This document shows positions 30,189 through 38,918 of a stretch of DNA of 58,173 nt, piece after piece. Each line of letters opens with the position of its first letter. The first letter of the stretch is position 1. A model generated the notes under the pieces. That model was not told where the DNA came from. It did not search any database and saw nothing but the letters and a program-made list of their open reading frames with translations. The position numbers and the translations under genes are program-made. The stretch is from an uncultured Verrucomicrobiota bacterium (lineage in GTDB: Bacteria > Verrucomicrobiota > Kiritimatiellia > SS1-B-03-39 > UBA6053), in NCBI GenBank assembly GCA_937127435.1, contig CAKZLZ010000236.1, positions 1-58,173 on the forward strand. Reading direction: 5' to 3'.

Positions 30189-30947
30189 ATGCTTGCCAAA
30201 CGTATCATTCCCTGCCTCGATATCCGCAACAACCGCGTGGTCAAAGGCGTCAATTTTGTTGACCTGATCGACGCCGGAGACCCGATCCAGCAGGCCAAGG
30301 CATACGAACTGCAAGGCGCGGATGAATTGACCTTTCTCGACATTACCGCCTCCCACGAAAGACGTGAAACCGTGGTGGATCTGGTGGGGAAAGTGGGAAA
30401 AGAAGTCTTTATGCCCATGACCGTTGGCGGCGGTATCCGGGTCGCTGCTGATGTACGGCGCATGCTGAATGCGGGGGCGGACAAAGTCTCCATCAATACC
30501 GCCGCCATCTTAAATCCGGAAATTATCGATGAGGCCGCCGCCTTCTATGGCTGTCAGTGTATTGTGGTTGCGATTGACGCCCGCCGCAACGAAAAAGGGG
30601 GATGGACGGTTTACACCCACGGGGGACGCGAACCCACCGAGCTCGATGCCATCGACTGGGCCAGGGAAGTGGTGAACCGCGGTGCCGGCGAAATTTTGCT
30701 GACCAGTATGGATGCCGACGGCACCAAAGACGGATACGACATCGAACTCACCCGCAGCGTGGCCGAAGCGGTGGGCGTGCCGGTCATTGCCTCCGGAGGC
30801 GCCGGCACCCTCGAACACTTTGCCGAAGCCCTCACCGAAGGCAAAGCCGATGCCGTCCTGGCCGCCTCTCTTTTCCACTTCGGCACCTTCACCATCCGCG
30901 AAGTGAAAGAATATTTGCGTGATCAGGGCATCGAAGTCCGGCTTTAG
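30189..30947 (+). CDS. hisF: imidazole glycerol phosphate synthase cyclase subunit
   Basis: A 252-residue TIM barrel covering the full HisF length. [18 protein letters not shown] includes catalytic Asp11; the second catalytic Asp lies in VVAIDARR, and the phosphate-binding loops are VGGGIR and ASGGAG. With HisH it forms imidazole glycerol phosphate and AICAR in histidine synthesis; hisH is not adjacent. Its TAG lies at the very edge of the first REP palindrome cluster. Confidence 0.97.
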   Translation: MLAKRIIPCLDIRNNRVVKGVNFVDLIDAGDPIQQAKAYELQGADELTFLDITASHERRETVVDLVGKVGKEVFMPMTVGGGIRVAADVRRMLNAGADKVSINTAAILNPEIIDEAAAFYGCQCIVVAIDARRNEKGGWTVYTHGGREPTELDAIDWAREVVNRGAGEILLTSMDADGTKDGYDIELTRSVAEAVGVPVIASGGAGTLEHFAEALTEGKADAVLAASLFHFGTFTIREVKEYLRDQGIEVRL

Positions 30948-31270
30948 ATATTTCTCTCGCCCCGCAAGCGGGACTCGCGATTCAAACTGAAACCGCTTCC
31001 AGCGTCCCCCTCCTCTTCCCAAAGTCCCGCTTCTTCCCGGAGTCCCGCTCGCGGGGCGAACGGAATATCCAGACCTCCAAACCCCGCTTTCCCCTCCTCC
31101 AACCGGAGTCCCGCTTGCGGGGCGAACGGAACATCCAGACCTCCAAACCCCGCTTTCCCCTCCTCCAACCGGAGTCCCGCTTGCGGGGCGAACGGAATAT
31201 CCAGACCTCCAAACCCCGCTTCCCCACCCCAAACCGGAGTCCCGCTTGCGGGGCGAACGGAATATCCCAA
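30946..31270. repeat. REP-like palindrome cluster A, 5 copies, 65-66 bp period
   Basis: One inverted copy (core CCCGCAAGCGGG at 30961-30972) is followed by four direct copies whose GGAG starts lie at 31039, 31105, 31171 and 31236. Each direct copy is GGAGTCCCGCTTGCGGGG plus CGAACGGAATATCC (one has CTCG in the loop). The GGAG just outside a hairpin is the tetranucleotide pattern of REP sequences recognised by RAYT transposases. Spacers are C/T-rich and also repeated. The repeats leave several reading frames open, but none looks like a real gene. The last copy stops just before the transposase-like gene's end. Confidence 0.9.
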
Positions 31271-31271
31271 A

Positions 31272-32039
31272 TTACCATCCGCCGAAACCACGATTTTTTG
31301 CCACCGCGACCGACATTTTATAAGGCCCCACCGTCCCCACATACCCCCCATCCTGCCAATAAGCGGACCGCCGCATCCTCTTGCCCGATTCCCGCTTTAA
31401 CCCCTCCAGGAGTTCGTCTGCAGAAAGTTCCGACGGCCATCCGATCATCAAATGCGCATGATCCGGCATCATACTGATATCAAAAGCCTTGGCATCCAGC
31501 ACCCGGCAAGCCCCCAGCAACCCTTCAAACACTTTACGGGCTTCAGCCGAAAAGATCCGATGCCGATTGGCAATGATCAATACTACATGCACCACCAGGT
31601 CGTAGCGGCCCCGATGACTGGTAGACCGCTTGCTTTCCCCTTCTTCATGAAAACGCAATTCATTCATGCGCCGGCGATAGAGCGGATCGACTAAATCTGA
31701 GCTTTTCACCTGATTTTGGACATAAGCACTCACGATTCTTCGGTCGTTTTGTCCCAGGGACTGAAAGAAAAAGGACCGGTCAAAACCGGGGAAATCCGGA
31801 TACGCCTTTTTCAGGAAATGATTCAGCCGCCCCTTTAACCTGCCCGCGATCCACTGCGGGGCATGATCCGCACCCGCTTCCAGGATCAGCATTACCTTTC
31901 CCCGGTTTACCGATCCCGAGCACAAGCGGATGCCATCCGGTGCATACAGATCCTTCACCGCCACCGGCAAATGCGGGGCAGTCCAGACTTCGGAAAAATA
32001 GGCACTCCAACCAAAATAGAGCTTGGTTAAACCAGACAT
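31272..32039 (-). CDS. REP-associated tyrosine transposase-like protein with two complementary Y1 halves
   Basis: A 255-residue protein. The C-terminal half (about 146-255) begins like IS200 Y1 transposases (RYDLVVHVVLIIANRHRIF) and has the HUH motif in MMPDHAHLMI (H194, H196). Where the catalytic tyrosine helix should follow it reads SVAVAKNR, without Tyr. The N-terminal half (about 45-130) resembles the later part of a Y1 domain (RLKGRLNHFLKKAYPDF, FFFQSLG, VSAYVQNQ) and keeps Tyr106, but its HUH is degraded to D58-H-A-P61. Y1 dimers act in trans, so the fusion may form one composite site. It lies between two REP-like clusters, as RAYT genes do. Nicking activity is inferred, not shown. Confidence 0.75.
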   Translation of the reverse strand: MSGLTKLYFGWSAYFSEVWTAPHLPVAVKDLYAPDGIRLCSGSVNRGKVMLILEAGADHAPQWIAGRLKGRLNHFLKKAYPDFPGFDRSFFFQSLGQNDRRIVSAYVQNQVKSSDLVDPLYRRRMNELRFHEEGESKRSTSHRGRYDLVVHVVLIIANRHRIFSAEARKVFEGLLGACRVLDAKAFDISMMPDHAHLMIGWPSELSADELLEGLKRESGKRMRRSAYWQDGGYVGTVGPYKMSVAVAKNRGFGGW

Positions 32040-32085
32040 ACGAATAGTTTAAAAGGAATCTGTGATCGAATTCAATCCCTTTTCG

Positions 32086-32551
32086 GATATTCCGTTCGCC
32101 CCGCAAGCGGGACTCCGGGGGTGGGAACTTGGAAATATCCATTTTCAAGATATTTCTCTCGCCCCGCAAGCGGGACTCGCGATTCAAACTGAAACCGCTT
32201 CCAGCGTCCCCCTCCTCTTCCCAAATCCCGCTTCTTCCCGAAGTCCCGCTCTTCCCCGGAGTCCCGCTTGCGGGGCGAGCGGAATATCCAGACCACCAAG
32301 CCCCGCGTCCCCCACCCCAAACCGGAGTCCCGCTTGCGGGGCGAACGGAATATCCAGACCTCCAAACTCCGCTTTCCCCTCCTCCAACCGGAGTCCCGCT
32401 TGCGGGGCGAGCGGAATATCCAGACCACCAAACCCCGCTTCCCCCACCCCAAACCGGAGTCCCGCTCGCGGGGCGAGCGGAATATCCAGGAAAGCAAAAC
32501 CCCAACAAACCCACTCCCCGCGGAGTCCCGCTTGCGGGGCGAACGCAACAT
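32086..32551. repeat. REP-like palindrome cluster B, 7 copies, exact 66 bp period
   Basis: Two inverted copies (cores at 32100-32111 and 32163-32174) are followed by five direct copies with GGAG starts at 32258, 32324, 32390, 32456 and 32522, exactly 66 bases apart. Hairpin cores are CCCGC-TT-GCGGG or CCCGC-TC-GCGGG. Bases 32148-32225 are identical to 30946-31023 of cluster A. The last copy ends at the stop of the glycosyltransferase gene. The inverted-then-direct order recalls REPIN-type pairing. Confidence 0.9.
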
Positions 32552-33685
32552 TTATGAAACCAAAGACTCGTAAACGTCCAAAGTCCCTTCCGCCATTTTC
32601 TCCATCCGAAAGTGTGCGGCCTGCAGCTTTCCCTTCTCAATCATACGGGCCATTTCTTCCGGATCATTCAATACTTCAATCAACGCATCTTTGAGCGCAA
32701 ACAGATCCCCCGGAGGCACCTGTCTGGCGGCATCTCCCGCCACTTCAGGCAATGAACTCGCGTTGCTGCAAATCACCGGGGTTCCACAGGCCATGGCCTC
32801 CGCCACCGGCAGGCCAAAGCCCTCGTACTCAGAACAAAGCACCAGAACGGAAGCCCTTCTGTAGGCATCAACCAAGGTGGGAAAATCAACGTGCCCCTCC
32901 CAGTCCATGTAGGGGAAGAGGTCCAGAGACCGCGCCAAAGCCATGGCTTCAGGATACCGCTCATCCGGCGGACCGATCACCCGCAAACGCGTCCCCACCG
33001 GCAACTGTTTTCGCGCTTCGGAAAAAGCGCTGACCAATTGCGGCACATTTTTATAAGGATCGAGGCGACCCACATACAAAATTTCCGGAGGGTCATGGCG
33101 GGGTACCTGGTGGTTTTCATAGAAAACCGGATCCAATCCGTTATACACCACCCGGGTCTTCTCTTCACCTTTACCCGCCAATCCCAGTCGTTCCCGTACA
33201 TCCTTGGCCGAAGAGTCGCTCACCGTAAGTATCCGGTCCGCCCGGGCCGCCACTTCACGCATTAACCGGGCGTACACGGGGTAAAATCTGCTTTTGAGCG
33301 ACCGCGGGGCATGATCCCGAAAGACCATAGGTATAAGATCGTGGATGGTGATCACCGCTTTCACCTGCCCTTCCCGATGCCGGGGAAATCCAGGCAGGGG
33401 CATCATATAATTGGTGGAATGATAGAGATCCACGTTTTGACTCTTCAGATAAGCGCCCAACTTCAGTTGATTTTGCAGGCTGAACAGGCCATAGGGCAAC
33501 ACCACATGCTCCCAGGCACACTGCGTCTCTTTCAAGACCTTTTGCGCCCGGGACGCATCGTCAAAAATCAGCAGAAAGGTATGCGGCGTTTCCAAGCGGG
33601 CAAGAGACTGGATCAACATGCGGGTATGCTGACCAATCCCGGAACTTTCCTCAAATATCCAACGGGCATCCAATGCAATTTTCAT
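32552..33685 (-). CDS. family 1/4 glycosyltransferase (GT-B)
   Basis: A 377-residue GT-B transferase starting MKIALDARWIFEESSGIGQHTRML. The C-terminal Rossmann domain has ILYVGRLDPYKNVPQLVSAF and the GT4 signature SEYEGFGLPVAEAMACGTPVICSNASSLPEVAGDAA with the E-x7-E pair. It probably transfers a sugar from an NDP donor in cell-surface glycan assembly. An in-frame upstream ATG adds nine residues (MGEKGKKAI) but MKIALDARW is the family N-terminus. Its stop codon abuts the last REP-like copy. Confidence 0.9.
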   Translation of the reverse strand: MKIALDARWIFEESSGIGQHTRMLIQSLARLETPHTFLLIFDDASRAQKVLKETQCAWEHVVLPYGLFSLQNQLKLGAYLKSQNVDLYHSTNYMMPLPGFPRHREGQVKAVITIHDLIPMVFRDHAPRSLKSRFYPVYARLMREVAARADRILTVSDSSAKDVRERLGLAGKGEEKTRVVYNGLDPVFYENHQVPRHDPPEILYVGRLDPYKNVPQLVSAFSEARKQLPVGTRLRVIGPPDERYPEAMALARSLDLFPYMDWEGHVDFPTLVDAYRRASVLVLCSEYEGFGLPVAEAMACGTPVICSNASSLPEVAGDAARQVPPGDLFALKDALIEVLNDPEEMARMIEKGKLQAAHFRMEKMAEGTLDVYESLVS

Positions 33686-33781
33686 AATGGCCTTTTTGCC
33701 TTTCTCCCCCACGCTTGCAAGTCAATTAAAGAGGCTCAAGTTCAGCTTGATTCTTGAACCGGTCTGGGTTTACATGCCGAC

Positions 33782-34666
33782 ATGAACGTCTCTGCCAACG
33801 ATGATGATCCGGACAACTATGATTCCACGATTGATCCCTTAGAGGATTATGAGAATCTTTATAATGAAAACCGTGAACTTCTGGAAGCAATTCACCAGTT
33901 GGAGGAAAACCTCCCGGAGGTGGAAGATCCCGTTGGAATTTACACCGCGCTTTTTGATATCTACAGCGAAATGGAGAATATGGCCGAGGCGGGGAATTGC
34001 CTGACCGAAGCCGCCCGGCGCGTGGAACCCGGTGTACATGAAGACCTGATCTACTTCCTCTACAATCAGCTTGAGCTGTTCGCCCAACTGAGTCCTGAAG
34101 CGCAATCCGCCTATGAGCATTTGGGCCATTACATCAGCCGTGACGACGGAAGCCTGGATGCCAACACCCTCTTTTTGGACCAACGGAAACTCTACCAGGT
34201 GGATTTAATCCCCGAAATTTTATTGGCCAACCACCTGCACCGCTCCCGGATTATTTCCGATCAGGAGTATTGCCTGACCCTGCAGGACTTATGCTGGCTC
34301 ACCAGCAATGAACCCACCTCCCCCCGGGCCTGCCTTTATGTGCTAAGTGACCGCGAACTCCCCCACCGGGACAAAGCCCTGGAATTTCTCGCCCACGACG
34401 CAGCCACCCCTTATATTAACCTGGACTTCATCGACACCGCTGAAGAATTTTATGAAGCCCTCCCCCGGGATTTTTGCGTGCGGCGCGCCGCCTGTGTGTT
34501 CGGAGAAGTGGGAGGAGAACCTCTGGTGGCCATGCTCAATCCTTTTAATCTTCAGCTCAAAGAAGATATCGCCCGGCTCCTCGATGCTGAACCTCATTTT
34601 TATGTAACGTCCGCATTGGCCTTCCAGAAGTATCTCGACCGCCAACTCGCCGCCATGACCCCTTGA
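33782..34666 (+). CDS. helical protein with C-terminal MshEN (GspE N-terminal) domain
   Basis: A 294-residue soluble protein. Residues 1-200 are acidic and helical with a TPR-like look (GIYTALFDIYSEMENMAEAGNCLTEAARR). The C-terminal 80 residues fit the MshEN/T2SSE-N domain: EEFYEALPRDFCVRRAACVFGEVGGEPLVAMLNPFNLQLKEDI and a terminal FYVTSALAFQKYLD helix. Some MshEN domains bind cyclic di-GMP; whether the ligand motif is intact here is not clear. It ends 21 bases before the kinase gene, suggesting a signalling pair. Confidence 0.65.
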   Translation: MNVSANDDDPDNYDSTIDPLEDYENLYNENRELLEAIHQLEENLPEVEDPVGIYTALFDIYSEMENMAEAGNCLTEAARRVEPGVHEDLIYFLYNQLELFAQLSPEAQSAYEHLGHYISRDDGSLDANTLFLDQRKLYQVDLIPEILLANHLHRSRIISDQEYCLTLQDLCWLTSNEPTSPRACLYVLSDRELPHRDKALEFLAHDAATPYINLDFIDTAEEFYEALPRDFCVRRAACVFGEVGGEPLVAMLNPFNLQLKEDIARLLDAEPHFYVTSALAFQKYLDRQLAAMTP

Positions 34667-34687
34667 GGGTAAGGCCTCTATTCTCAA

Positions 34688-36943
34688 ATGCTCGTCACGT
34701 TCTACTGCGAAACTTGCGCCGCCAAACTCCGCATTAATGCGGACTCCATGGGTTCGGAACTCCTGTGTCCGGAATGCGATACCCTGTTGACCGTGCCGCA
34801 AATGCAGTTGGGCCCCGGTTTCGTGGTTGGCGGCTTCCTCATCAAGCATAAACTGGGTGAAGGGGGGATGGGAGAGGTCTATCTGGCGAAACAACTTTCG
34901 CTGGAACGGGACATTGCCCTGAAAATTCTTCCCAGCCGCTTTACCCGTGAAAATTCTTTTGTGGTGCGCTTCCTGAAAGAAGTCCACTATCAGGCGAAAC
35001 TGGATCATCCCAATATTGTCACCGCCTACGATGCCGGAGAAGACAACGGCGTTTACTTTATGGCCATGGCCTACGTCGCCGGTGAAACCCTTGAAGAATG
35101 GCTGGAACGGGAGGGAACCCTCCCCGAAAAAGATGCCCTCCAAGTCGTGCGGCAAGTAGCGCGGGCACTGGAATATGCTTCGGGTGAAAAAGGCATCATC
35201 CACCGGGACATCAAGCCGGCAAACATCATGCTCACCCCCACCATGCACGCCAAGGTTTTGGATATGGGTCTCTCCAAAAACACTTTGGAGAAAACCTCTA
35301 CGACGGTGGCGGATACCTTGATGGGCACTCCGAACTACATGAGTCCGGAACAAATCGATCATCCCCAGGATCTGGACACCCGCTCGGATATGTTCAGCCT
35401 GGGCATGACTCTCTATCACATGTTGACCGGGAGAATTCCCTTTGAAGAAAGCGGATACTTAAAAACCCTGCAGCGGCACGCCCGGGAAAAACTGGAAGAT
35501 CCCCGCGATCTGGTGCCGGGAATTTCAGAAGGCACCGTTCTTTTACTCGCCCGCATGCTGGCCCGCGATCCGGATGACCGCTATCCCGATTGGGATTCAT
35601 TTTTGGAGGACCTCCATAAAGTTGTATCCCATAAAAGCACCCCTAAATTTCCCGAAGGGGAAAACACCCTGGATTTTCATCCTCCCGCCCCGCCCAAACC
35701 AAAAGTCGTGGTCCCACCCCACCGGAGCGCGATTCCGGCTAAACCGGAAAAAAGTGCGGAAGGGGTTATTCTTTCAGTGGTCATCGGCCTTATGCTGGGT
35801 ATCACCGGTATCGTGATTCTCGCCAGCCAAAAATCAGGACAACAGCCGGACCCGCAAAATCCCGTCACCCTGAACCCGACCCCGGTCCCCCAACCGACGC
35901 AAACCCCTTTGCCATTAGCTTCCAACCTGGATTTGCCCGCGCTGCAAAAAGAACTGACCACCATCATTCTGAATTATGAACGGACCCGCTCCGGTCACGA
36001 TGACGTCATTCAAGCGTTATTGGATTTAGGGATGCGGGCTGAAAACAGTTCGGTTTCTGAAGCCGCCGCCCAACAAATTGTCCGGGTTCGCCGTGACCGG
36101 GATGTTGCCGTGGATGCGGAGCGCGTCCGCTTAAGAAACGAGACCGTCCGCATCTTATACGAACAGGGTCCCGAGCCCGCCCGCAAACACCTCACAAATT
36201 TTCATAGCGATTTTAAGCAGGATCTGGCCGAGCAAATGGGCAACCTCCGCCGGCGCATTCAAATCTGGGAAAAGCAGGAACGCTCCCAACGTGAAGCCGA
36301 AAAAGCCGCTGCAGAAAAATGGCTGACCGAATTACAGCAACAGCTTGCCCTCCTCGTCATTAACCGGGAGTGGCCACAGGCAATGCTGTTAATTGAAGAA
36401 GCCGCCGAAGAACCCACATTGTTTCCGGTTGCAAATGAAGTGGGAGGATTGCGGGTGGAACTTCTGGCCCTGCAATCCGTTCCCGGAAAAATTTTGGAAT
36501 CCTATAACAGCCAACTCCATCAGGATGTCGTGATTAAACTACACGATAAAGATCTGGCCGTTCAAATTCAGGAACTGAAGCCGGACGGACTCCTGGTGGA
36601 AAGAACCCTGTACAGTGAAGATGGCAGCCCCCTGGGAAGCGCCGAATTGTTCATCCCCTTCAGCCAGTTAAGTTCCCGGGAAATTTATGACCAACTCGAG
36701 CTTCTCGAAGGCAAGGAAGTGACCCTTTACCGGGGATTGCTCGCGAACAGAAGTGGGGAAAGTGAAATCAGCCGAAACTTACTTGAAGAATCCGGCACCC
36801 CGCTGGCCCTGGCCATTCGTGACCACTTATTCAGTTTGCCGACAACTTTGGAGTCCCCTTTTGAGGAACCCCCGGCCCCCGAATTGGACTCCCCTTTTAA
36901 TAGGCCACGTTTCGCGCCGCGGCCCACGCTTGAATCTCCTTAA
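34688..36943 (+). CDS. zinc-ribbon serine/threonine protein kinase, single-pass membrane protein
   Basis: A 751-residue Hanks-type kinase. The N-terminus is a zinc ribbon (C7-E-T-C10, C27-P-E-C30). The kinase domain (about 50-320) has glycine loop GEGGMG (57-62), Lys79, H172-R-D174, D192-M-G in place of DFG, and GTPNYMSPEQ. All catalytic residues are present. A membrane helix at about 358-378 (VILSVVIGLMLGITGIVILA) is followed by a Pro-rich stretch, coiled coil and an unrecognised C-terminal sensor-like region ending in repeats of LESPF. Its 3' end overlaps the convergent RdgC-like gene by 47 bases. Confidence 0.9.
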   Translation: MLVTFYCETCAAKLRINADSMGSELLCPECDTLLTVPQMQLGPGFVVGGFLIKHKLGEGGMGEVYLAKQLSLERDIALKILPSRFTRENSFVVRFLKEVHYQAKLDHPNIVTAYDAGEDNGVYFMAMAYVAGETLEEWLEREGTLPEKDALQVVRQVARALEYASGEKGIIHRDIKPANIMLTPTMHAKVLDMGLSKNTLEKTSTTVADTLMGTPNYMSPEQIDHPQDLDTRSDMFSLGMTLYHMLTGRIPFEESGYLKTLQRHAREKLEDPRDLVPGISEGTVLLLARMLARDPDDRYPDWDSFLEDLHKVVSHKSTPKFPEGENTLDFHPPAPPKPKVVVPPHRSAIPAKPEKSAEGVILSVVIGLMLGITGIVILASQKSGQQPDPQNPVTLNPTPVPQPTQTPLPLASNLDLPALQKELTTIILNYERTRSGHDDVIQALLDLGMRAENSSVSEAAAQQIVRVRRDRDVAVDAERVRLRNETVRILYEQGPEPARKHLTNFHSDFKQDLAEQMGNLRRRIQIWEKQERSQREAEKAAAEKWLTELQQQLALLVINREWPQAMLLIEEAAEEPTLFPVANEVGGLRVELLALQSVPGKILESYNSQLHQDVVIKLHDKDLAVQIQELKPDGLLVERTLYSEDGSPLGSAELFIPFSQLSSREIYDQLELLEGKEVTLYRGLLANRSGESEISRNLLEESGTPLALAIRDHLFSLPTTLESPFEEPPAPELDSPFNRPRFAPRPTLESP

Positions 36944-38000
36944 CCCGGTTGCCCCAAGTCGAGGGATCTTTGCGTTCGTCGACAAAGGAATCATAAAGAC
37001 CGCGCAGGAGCTGTCCCACCAATTCAACCTGTAACATCCGGTCCTGGAAGCGGCTGATGTAATCGAGATTTCCTTCGGGCACCAAAGGCTTCAAGCCCCG
37101 AATGGCCAAACTTTCGCCGTCCAGGGTCATTTTCCACACCTGTTCGCCCCGCACCAAATTGACCGTGGCTTTCCGAAGTTTTTTGCCGGCCAACAAACAG
37201 GCCTTGGCTTCCGCACTTTGCGCGGGATTTCCTTTACGCAGCGTAATTTCATGGGCCCCGCCCCCTTCCATCACCAAGGTCAACGGCCCTTCTATCATCA
37301 CCCCGACATGCCCCTCTTTTCCCGCGGGCACTTTATCCGGATAGGTTTCAGATTGATACCACAGCCAGGTCATAAAATCGTGTCCCGCCAGGGGAGAGGT
37401 CCGCTCCGGCTCCACTTCTTCAGAAAAACTGCAGGGAACCCAATTGTTCACATCGGTATGCTTGCTCAACATCGCCCAACTTTCGGGCGTGATCACTTGC
37501 GGCGGAAAGCCAATGGCATCCCGCAAATAACTGGTGAACACATCCACCTGCTTTTCCGCCAGACTTTCCGCAAACAAAAATCCGTCGTCCGGGCGATGCA
37601 CAAATGTCATACCCTTCAATTGCGGCGGCATGGATGCCAACAGGCGATCCACAATTTCCTGCTTCATTTCCACTTTTTCGCGGCGGGAAACACTGGGGTT
37701 TCCACTGACCGCCATGCGGATCAGTTCTTCCTGTTTCATTTCCGCCTGCAACAGGGAATTCGGAATTTTGCGCTCGGCCTGCAGAAGACATAAACGCAAA
37801 TATCCCGCCAGATAGGAATTGTTGTCGTCAATCTGACGGTCCAGCAAATGCCGGCCCGTCACCCAACCGTAAACCGGCTGGTCCTTGACCGTATCCAGCG
37901 GAGGTGCGACCCGATCCAGAAATCCGTCCAATACCGGTTCCGGCATTTGGCGGGGCAAATGATACATACGAAAGCTGACGGAACCGGTTTCAAAAGGCAT
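36897..38000 (-). CDS. RdgC-like recombination-associated protein
   Basis: A 367-residue protein that follows the RdgC layout: SFRMYHLPRQMPEPVLDGFLD, GWVTGRHLLD, LRLCLLQAERKIPNSLLQAEMKQEE, EIVDRLLASMPPQLKGMTFVHRPDDGFLFAES and AEKQVDVFTSYLRDAIG. E. coli RdgC is a ring-shaped dimer that binds DNA and modulates RecA. The protein is longer than E. coli RdgC (about 300) and similarity is moderate. It overlaps the convergent kinase gene by 47 bases at the 3' ends. Confidence 0.65.
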   Translation of the reverse strand: MPFETGSVSFRMYHLPRQMPEPVLDGFLDRVAPPLDTVKDQPVYGWVTGRHLLDRQIDDNNSYLAGYLRLCLLQAERKIPNSLLQAEMKQEELIRMAVSGNPSVSRREKVEMKQEIVDRLLASMPPQLKGMTFVHRPDDGFLFAESLAEKQVDVFTSYLRDAIGFPPQVITPESWAMLSKHTDVNNWVPCSFSEEVEPERTSPLAGHDFMTWLWYQSETYPDKVPAGKEGHVGVMIEGPLTLVMEGGGAHEITLRKGNPAQSAEAKACLLAGKKLRKATVNLVRGEQVWKMTLDGESLAIRGLKPLVPEGNLDYISRFQDRMLQVELVGQLLRGLYDSFVDERKDPSTWGNRVKEIQAWAAARNVAY

Positions 38001-38092
38001 AAGGAATTCCTGAATGGTGTTTAGGAGGAAAAGAAGTTAGTCATAAGTCCTTTTTCACCCTCTGCCAATAGGAAAATCCCTCCGTGTCTGAA

Positions 38093-38539
38093 TCACGTGG
38101 GATCACGCGCTCCACTAAACACTTTCAGTCTAGCCTGCTTTGCCAGTTTGATCTGCCGTAAATCATAACTTACAAACAGCTCCGCTTGAATCTCGATTGC
38201 ACATGCGACGTGAAGGATATCCATGGTTCGGCAACCAGTTTTAGGCGTCAAGTCCGTCAATGTCCTTACCCGATTGAAAAGAGAAACCCGGTCAAAGCGG
38301 GGATATACATACTGCCCCTTAAGCTTACGCTCTTCCAACAATTCAAGCTGATGATCTGAATCTGATTGAGAAATATCATCCCAAAATACTTTTAACCGAA
38401 GCGCATTCCGCAACTCCATTTCCTGAATTTCCCAGAGGGGGAGCGGTTCGCTTTGCGATGAAAGCACCTTTTGGACCTCGTTCGATCCTGATTCACGGAT
38501 ATAGAGTTTCAGCAAAGCACTGGTGTCGAGATAAATCAT
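38093..38539 (-). CDS. PIN-domain toxin (VapC type)
   Basis: A 148-residue PIN-domain ribonuclease. The acidic catalytic set is visible: Asp5 in YLDTSALLKLY, Glu in EMELRNALRLK, Asp in RTMDILHVACA and Asp in SYDLRQIKLAKQARLKV. VapC toxins cleave tRNA or rRNA and are neutralised by the upstream partner. The antitoxin gene ends 3 bases before this start, a standard type II arrangement. Confidence 0.88.
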   Translation of the reverse strand: MIYLDTSALLKLYIRESGSNEVQKVLSSQSEPLPLWEIQEMELRNALRLKVFWDDISQSDSDHQLELLEERKLKGQYVYPRFDRVSLFNRVRTLTDLTPKTGCRTMDILHVACAIEIQAELFVSYDLRQIKLAKQARLKVFSGARDPT

Positions 38540-38542
38540 ATC

Positions 38543-38773
38543 CTACCATCGCCCTTCGCGATCTGCGGCCACCGTGTCCTCCGCACTTTTCCCTTTAGCC
38601 GGAATCGCGGTGGCAACGTGGTCATCCCACACCAAAACCTTCCGCGGGTCAGCTGCCACCAAACGCACCGTCGGTTTCCCGCGGTTATGCACCTCAATCA
38701 CCTCGCCATTGCGAACCTGACGCTCGACTTCGGACCATTGCGCCTTCATTTCCCGAACAGATATAATTTTCAT
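38543..38773 (-). CDS. Phd/YefM-type antitoxin
   Basis: A 76-residue protein with the Phd/YefM N-terminal DNA-binding fold: MKIISVREMKAQWSEVERQVRNGEVIEVHNRGKPTVRLV. The C-terminal 35 residues would be the disordered toxin-binding tail. It directly precedes the PIN-domain toxin. A palindromic stretch just upstream of its start is a likely autoregulatory site. Confidence 0.88.
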   Translation of the reverse strand: MKIISVREMKAQWSEVERQVRNGEVIEVHNRGKPTVRLVAADPRKVLVWDDHVATAIPAKGKSAEDTVAADREGRW

Positions 38774-38780
38774 ACACTTT

Positions 38781-38799
38781 GTGTAACATATGTTTTACA
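38781..38799. promoter_or_regulatory. candidate toxin-antitoxin operator
   Basis: AACATATGTT (38785-38794) is a perfect 10-bp palindrome inside a longer imperfect one, GTGTAACATATGTTTTACA. It lies 12 bases upstream of the antitoxin start, where Phd/YefM antitoxins usually bind. Confidence 0.5.
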
Positions 38800-38918
38800 T
38801 TTTGTAAATTTTCAAAAATGATTGTGCAGATGAAAGATCTTCGTTTTGCCATGAATGTAGATTAAGTGATTTTCTCCACATATTCTCGACCCACCCACTA
38901 ACAACAGCCCCCCACTCT

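Noticed and set aside
30946..32551. CRISPR array
   Set aside because: Spacing is regular, but the intervals are themselves near-identical and not unique spacers. The palindromes carry a REP-type GGAG, and no cas gene is present.
30510..32694. Long open frames on both strands through the REP-like clusters, with repeats such as FRSPRKRDSG or SVRPASGTP
   Set aside because: The 66-bp period is a multiple of three and the repeat lacks stops, so several frames are open at once. Composition follows the DNA repeat; no start signals or independent protein features are present.
38093..38773. A novel toxin-antitoxin system
   Set aside because: Both proteins fit ordinary PIN-domain and Phd/YefM families in the usual order.
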